From Clostridia bacterium (GTDB taxonomy: Bacteria; Bacillota; Clostridia; Christensenellales; Aristaeellaceae), in the NCBI GenBank assembly GCA_030529995.1, contig JAUMVT010000021.1, positions 1 through 37,677 of the forward strand: a stretch of 37,677 bases of DNA, in the 5' to 3' direction. Position numbers and translations under genes: made by a program. Of the stretch, positions 34,091-37,677 are shown in pieces. The notes beneath the pieces were generated by a model. The model was not told the DNA's origin. It was given only the letters and a program-made list of their open reading frames with translations, and did not search any database. The stretch's first letter is position 1, and each line of letters starts with the position of its first letter.

Positions 34091-34858
34091 TTAATTTTTT
34101 TCAGCAGTGCGGCGGTTGACAATCAACAGCAGCACCAGCAGACACAGGAACATGAGTGCACTCAGGGCATTCATGGAAGGCTTGATGCCCTTCCGGGCAG
34201 CGGAATAAATCAGGGTGGACAGGTTCTGCACCAAGGGGCTGGTGGTAAAGTAGCTGATGGTGAAATCGTCCAGGGACAGGGTGAAGGCCAGCATAGCACC
34301 GGTAATAATGCCCTGCTTGCATTCGGGAATCAGCACATGGGTCAGGGCGTAACCGGGCGTGGCACCCAGATCCAGCGCGGCCTCGTAGGTGTGCTTGTTC
34401 ATCTGCTTCAGTTTGGGCATAACGGAGAGAATCACGTAAGGGGTATCAAAGGTCACATGGGCCAGCAGCATGGTGAGGTAACCCCGCTCCACCTTGGTGA
34501 AGATGAACAGCAGCATCAGGGAAATGCCGGTAACGATGTCCGGCATGGTGTTGGGCAGGTTGGTCATGGTCATCATCAGGGATTGGGGGCGCTTCTTCAT
34601 GCTGTAGATGCCGATGGCGGCTAGGGTGCCCAGCACGGTGGAAATGATCATGGCCAGCACAGCCACCGTCAGCGTCACCTGCAGAGCTCCGAGAATGGAG
34701 GAGTCCTGGAAAAGCTCCGCATACCAGCGCAGGGAGAAACCCTCCCACTTGGCACGGCTCTTGCCGGCATTGAAGGACTGGACAATCATCACCACAATGG
34801 GGATGTACAGGAATACAAGGATGATGCCCAAGTAGAACCGCTTGAGAAATTTCTTCAT
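34091..34858 (-). CDS. potC: polyamine ABC transporter permease PotC, 255 aa
   Basis: The permease has about six helices, starts [20 protein letters not shown] and has the PotC-type SFNAGKSRAKWEGFSLRWY after the first helix. The cytosolic EAA loop is EAALDLGATPGYAL, which contacts PotA. The length is standard. The start overlaps the potB stop by 4 bases. It forms the transport channel with PotB. Confidence 0.95.
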   Translation of the reverse strand: MKKFLKRFYLGIILVFLYIPIVVMIVQSFNAGKSRAKWEGFSLRWYAELFQDSSILGALQVTLTVAVLAMIISTVLGTLAAIGIYSMKKRPQSLMMTMTNLPNTMPDIVTGISLMLLFIFTKVERGYLTMLLAHVTFDTPYVILSVMPKLKQMNKHTYEAALDLGATPGYALTHVLIPECKQGIITGAMLAFTLSLDDFTISYFTTSPLVQNLSTLIYSAARKGIKPSMNALSALMFLCLLVLLLIVNRRTAEKN

Positions 34859-35841
34859 ACGATCCCGCCTCCTTCACCCTTAGGATCGGCTTTGCGCAGA
34901 ATGGACAGGCTGATGAGGATCAGCACCATCATGATCAGGCTGAGGGCGCTGCCCACGTTCCAGTTGCCTTCCGTAAGGAACTTTGATTCAATCAGGTCAC
35001 CGAACATCATGGTGTTGCCGCCGCCCAGCACCCGGGGAATAAAGAAGGTGGTAACGGAGGGCATGAACACCATGGTAATGCCGCTGATGACACCGGGAAG
35101 GCTCAAGGGCGCCGTGACCCGGGTAAAGGTGTGCCAATCGTTGCAGCCCAGATCCTGAGCAGCTTCGCCCAGCCGGGGATCCAGCTTGCTCAGGCTGGTG
35201 TAAATGGGAAACACCATGAAGGGCAGGTAATTGTATACCATGCCCAGCAGCACGGCACCGGAGTTGTACATGAGCTGCACCCCTTCGAAGCCCATGGCAC
35301 GGAGCAGGGTATTGATGAGCCCCTGATCTTCCAGCAGGCTCATCCATGCGATGGTGCGCAGCAGGAAGTTCATCCACATGGGAATGATGAACAGCACCAC
35401 AATGGTGGAACCCATTTTCATGTGCCGGTCAGCCATAAACAGGGCGGCAGGGTAGCCGATCAGCAGGCTGATGGCCGTGCACAGGAAGGCCATCCACAGG
35501 GAATAGACAAGGGTATCAACATTCACCGTTCCCCGCACCATGTACTGGGCGGCTTCCGGTCCCAAGGAGGCATAAAGCTGATTCTTGGTGTAGTTGCTGT
35601 CCCAGAAGTTGCGGAAGTTATCCAGAGTAAAGGCACCGTTGGTGTCCGTAAAGGCGTAGTAGGCGATGAGGATGACCGGCAGAATGGTGAACAGCAGCAT
35701 CCACAGGGCATAAGGGGCGGCGAACAGGCTCCGCTTAATGCCCCGGTTCCGGCGGATGGAGATGGTGACCATGGCGGCAAAAAAGGCCAGCCCGATGCCC
35801 ATCAATGCCCATGCCCACCAGGGCAGTGTCATGTTATACAT
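34855..35841 (-). CDS. potB: polyamine ABC transporter permease PotB, 328 aa
   Basis: Three in-frame ATGs lie near the start (35850, 35841, 35832); 35841 has GGAGG nine bases before it and overlaps the potA stop by 8. An extra N-terminal helix ([18 protein letters not shown]) precedes the usual first helix ([19 protein letters not shown]), so the protein is longer than typical PotB. The loop between the first two core helices is also enlarged (about residues 75-115). The EAA motif is [14 protein letters not shown]. It pairs with PotC. Confidence 0.93.
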   Translation of the reverse strand: MYNMTLPWWAWALMGIGLAFFAAMVTISIRRNRGIKRSLFAAPYALWMLLFTILPVILIAYYAFTDTNGAFTLDNFRNFWDSNYTKNQLYASLGPEAAQYMVRGTVNVDTLVYSLWMAFLCTAISLLIGYPAALFMADRHMKMGSTIVVLFIIPMWMNFLLRTIAWMSLLEDQGLINTLLRAMGFEGVQLMYNSGAVLLGMVYNYLPFMVFPIYTSLSKLDPRLGEAAQDLGCNDWHTFTRVTAPLSLPGVISGITMVFMPSVTTFFIPRVLGGGNTMMFGDLIESKFLTEGNWNVGSALSLIMMVLILISLSILRKADPKGEGGGIV

Positions 35842-36895
35842 GGGCGGCATCCTCCATCGGCTTCATGATGTGAATATTAAAGGGAACAATGTTTAGCCCC
35901 ACCCGGCTGCCCTGAGGCTGCATGGAGGTGGAATGCACCTTGAAGGTGAAGGCGCCGGTATCAATCATCATTTCGTAATGAACGCCCTTGAACAGCACGC
36001 TGGTGATGGTGCCCACCATCTGCCCAACGTCTTCGCCTACGATCATGATATCCTCCGGGCGAATGACCACATCCACAGGCACATTCTCGCCGAAGCCGAA
36101 GTCCACGCAGGGGAAGTCGTGATCCGCAAAGGAGACAAGCTCGTCCCGAATCATGGTGCCGTGCAGGATGTTGCTTTCGCCGATGAAGTCTGCCACAAAG
36201 GCGTTGACAGGCTCATCATAGATCCGCTTGGGGTCGCCGATCTGCTGAATGTGGCCGTCGTGCATCACTACCACCGTGTCGCTCATGGTCAGGGCTTCTT
36301 CCTGATCGTGGGTCACATACAGGAAGGTGATGCCCAGACGCTGCTGCATGTTCTTCAGCTCCAGCTGCATTTCCTTGCGCAGCTTCAGGTCCAGTGCCCC
36401 CAAGGGCTCATCCAGCAGCAGCACCTGAGGCTCGTTGACCAGTGCCCGGGCGATGGCTACACGCTGCTGCTGACCGCCGGAAAGGGCATCCACATGCCGC
36501 TTTCCGTAGCCGCGCAGGTTTACCAGCTCCAGCATAGCGTCTACCTTCTTGGCAATCTCATCCTTGGGCATCTTCTTCAGCTTCAGGCCGAAGGCAATGT
36601 TATCAAAAACATTCAGGTGCGGGAAAAGTGCGTACTTCTGAAAGACGGTATTGACCTGCCGCTTATAAGGGGGCAGGTGGGCAATATCCTTTCCTTCAAA
36701 CAGCAGCTGGCCGGAGGAAGGTGTCTCAAAACCGCCGATAATCCGCAGGGTCGTGGTTTTGCCGCAGCCGGAAGGTCCCAGCAGGGTGACAAATTCCTTT
36801 TTGCGGACGTACAGATTGATATTATCCAGTACCGTGACGCCGTCGAACTCCTTGGAAATGCCTTTCAGCTCGATCAGCCGTTCATTCTCCACCAT
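35834..36895 (-). CDS. potA: polyamine ABC transporter ATP-binding protein PotA, 353 aa
   Basis: The ATG at 36895 ([12 protein letters not shown]) follows GGAGGAA; the upstream ATG at 36922 has no site. Walker A is [12 protein letters not shown] (Lys46), followed by [15 protein letters not shown], signature [15 protein letters not shown], Walker [13 protein letters not shown] and His switch [12 protein letters not shown]-terminal TOBE-type regulatory domain follows from about residue 270 ([14 protein letters not shown]). It powers polyamine uptake through PotBC. It lies 37 bases after the regulator gene with no terminator between. Confidence 0.96.
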   Translation of the reverse strand: MVENERLIELKGISKEFDGVTVLDNINLYVRKKEFVTLLGPSGCGKTTTLRIIGGFETPSSGQLLFEGKDIAHLPPYKRQVNTVFQKYALFPHLNVFDNIAFGLKLKKMPKDEIAKKVDAMLELVNLRGYGKRHVDALSGGQQQRVAIARALVNEPQVLLLDEPLGALDLKLRKEMQLELKNMQQRLGITFLYVTHDQEEALTMSDTVVVMHDGHIQQIGDPKRIYDEPVNAFVADFIGESNILHGTMIRDELVSFADHDFPCVDFGFGENVPVDVVIRPEDIMIVGEDVGQMVGTITSVLFKGVHYEMMIDTGAFTFKVHSTSMQPQGSRVGLNIVPFNIHIMKPMEDAAHV

Positions 36896-36932
36896 GTATA
36901 TGTTCCTCCCTGATGATTTCATTCAGTGCCCG

Positions 36933-37475
36933 TCAAAAGCTGGGCGGTGTGGAAACCCACAGAACCCGGGCACGGGTCTTGCCGGGGTTGGACAGATAAT
37001 GACTTTCCCGGGGATGCAGGCAGAAGCTGCTGCCGGTTTTCACCCGGGTTTTCTTTTCCCCTACGCAAAGCAAAACACTGCCGGAAAGCACGTAGCCGAA
37101 TTCTTCTCCCTCGCTGGGGGGCATGGGACTGGTCTGCCCGCCGGGACCGATTTCCACAAGAATGGGTTCCATTTCATTCTTCTGGGCGTCGGGAATGAGC
37201 CAGGTAATAGAGCCCATCAGGGTTTCCTCGTCCTCTTTAACGAACATATCCTGAGGGGCGAAGACGGTTTTTTCCGTGGCCTGTTCAGAGAAAAAAGCCT
37301 GCAGGGAAGAACCGAGACATTCCAGCATATCCATCAGCGTGGCAATGGAGGGGGAGGCTAAGTTGCGCTCCACCTGGGAAATGAATCCCTTGCTCAGTTC
37401 ACATCGGTCTGCCAGCTCTTCCTGTGTCAGCCCTCGCTGCAGCCGAAGCTGCCGCAGCTTCTCACCAATATCCAT
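36933..37475 (-). CDS. XRE-family regulator with cupin domain, 180 aa
   Basis: Residues about 5-60 form a helix-turn-helix (LRQLRLQRGLTQEELADRC, then ELSKGFISQVERN). The C-terminal half is a cupin (GEEFGYVLSGSVLLCVGEKK, then FCLHPRESHYLSNPG) that would bind a small ligand. This is the PuuR/SinR-like HTH-cupin family that often governs polyamine genes. As first gene of the potABCD operon, with paired inverted repeats just downstream of its promoter start, it is probably an autorepressor that senses a polyamine. Ligand identity is inferred. Confidence 0.9.
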   Translation of the reverse strand: MDIGEKLRQLRLQRGLTQEELADRCELSKGFISQVERNLASPSIATLMDMLECLGSSLQAFFSEQATEKTVFAPQDMFVKEDEETLMGSITWLIPDAQKNEMEPILVEIGPGGQTSPMPPSEGEEFGYVLSGSVLLCVGEKKTRVKTGSSFCLHPRESHYLSNPGKTRARVLWVSTPPSF

Positions 37476-37507
37476 GAAGGTTTCCCCTTTCGTAAGATCA
37501 GGGTCAA

Positions 37508-37562
37508 GCGGTTTAGTTTTGTTAAACCGCCGGTCAATGTTGCAAGTTTAGCAAAAGTAAAC
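37508..37562. promoter_or_regulatory. two GTTTA-N7-TAAAC operators of the pot operon
   Basis: Site 1 (37511-37527, extended to 8-bp arms over 37508-37530) and site 2 (37546-37562) both read GTTTA-N7-TAAAC. Their centres are 35 bases apart, about 3.3 helical turns. Both lie between the predicted transcript start and the regulator gene. Confidence 0.75.
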
Positions 37563-37577
37563 CAGCAAACGACATAC

Positions 37578-37606
37578 ATTAAACCATAGGTTGAGTTGTG
37601 TGTCAA
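37578..37606 (-). promoter_or_regulatory. promoter of the XRE-cupin/potABCD operon
   Basis: On the minus strand TTGACA (37606-37601), a 17-base spacer and TTTAAT (37583-37578) preceded by TGG (extended -10). The start is predicted near 37571, a few bases before operator site 2. Confidence 0.8.
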
Positions 37607-37677
37607 TATCTTTGTGAAAATAAAAACGCAAATTGCAAGTGCAAATTGGACACCCCGCATGAATAAAATCTGTTCGG
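37607..37677. other. window end, no gene seen
   Basis: The final bases are AT-rich and hold no supported coding sequence. They may be the edge of the intergenic region to the next gene. Confidence 0.5.

Noticed and set aside
33092-34624. 510-codon plus-strand frame opposite potD copy 2 and potC
   Set aside because: His/Gly-rich shadow of the real minus-strand genes; no site or domain.

Overview
The window looks like the chromosome of a Clostridia-type Firmicute of moderate GC content. The evidence is the yerC-pcrA-ligA cluster, a V-type (Na+-type) ATPase operon, a Pho regulon with 11-bp repeat boxes and a potABCD cassette headed by an XRE-cupin regulator. A Christensenellales-like gut or rumen lineage is my best guess, but the sequence alone does not prove it.

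Layout. (1) Positions 1 to about 5200 are the right end of a prophage or related element. A leftward early/replication operon holds a Cro-like HTH protein, two small unknown proteins, a DUF2800 PD-(D/E)XK nuclease-like protein, an unknown protein and a DUF2815 ssDNA-binding-like protein cut by the window edge. A rightward CI-like repressor and a large serine integrase follow. The two transcription units are driven by near-consensus promoters that face each other. (2) 5243-9930 is host housekeeping: yerC, pcrA and ligA. (3) 10049-15699 carries a hotdog thioesterase, a secreted serine hydrolase, and a tightly packed alr / M20 amidohydrolase / M55 D-aminopeptidase / S66 LD-carboxypeptidase set. 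These fit D-amino-acid and murein-peptide turnover. (4) 16029-25179 is upp followed by a complete nine-gene V-type ATPase operon (G/H, I, K, E, C, F, A, B, D) whose K subunit keeps the Na+-site residues. (5) 25280-31859 is the Pho block: leftward pstC-pstA-pstB-phoU-phoB-phoR, and a divergent pstS whose two halves are in swapped order (circular permutation). (6) 31959-37475 is a leftward polyamine uptake operon: XRE-cupin regulator, potA, potB, potC and two tandem potD paralogues.

The parts most worth a second look are: the permuted PstS; the face-to-face phage promoters sharing a CTTGCGnTATAAT element; the serine integrase frame that runs through an intrinsic terminator and into the host yerC promoter; the terminator (and a small ORF) in the upp leader; the paired GTTTA-N7-TAAAC operators before the polyamine operon; and the absence of a lipobox in all three solute-binding proteins. 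I found no rRNA, tRNA, CRISPR array or insertion sequence. I did not recognise a wholly new multi-gene system.
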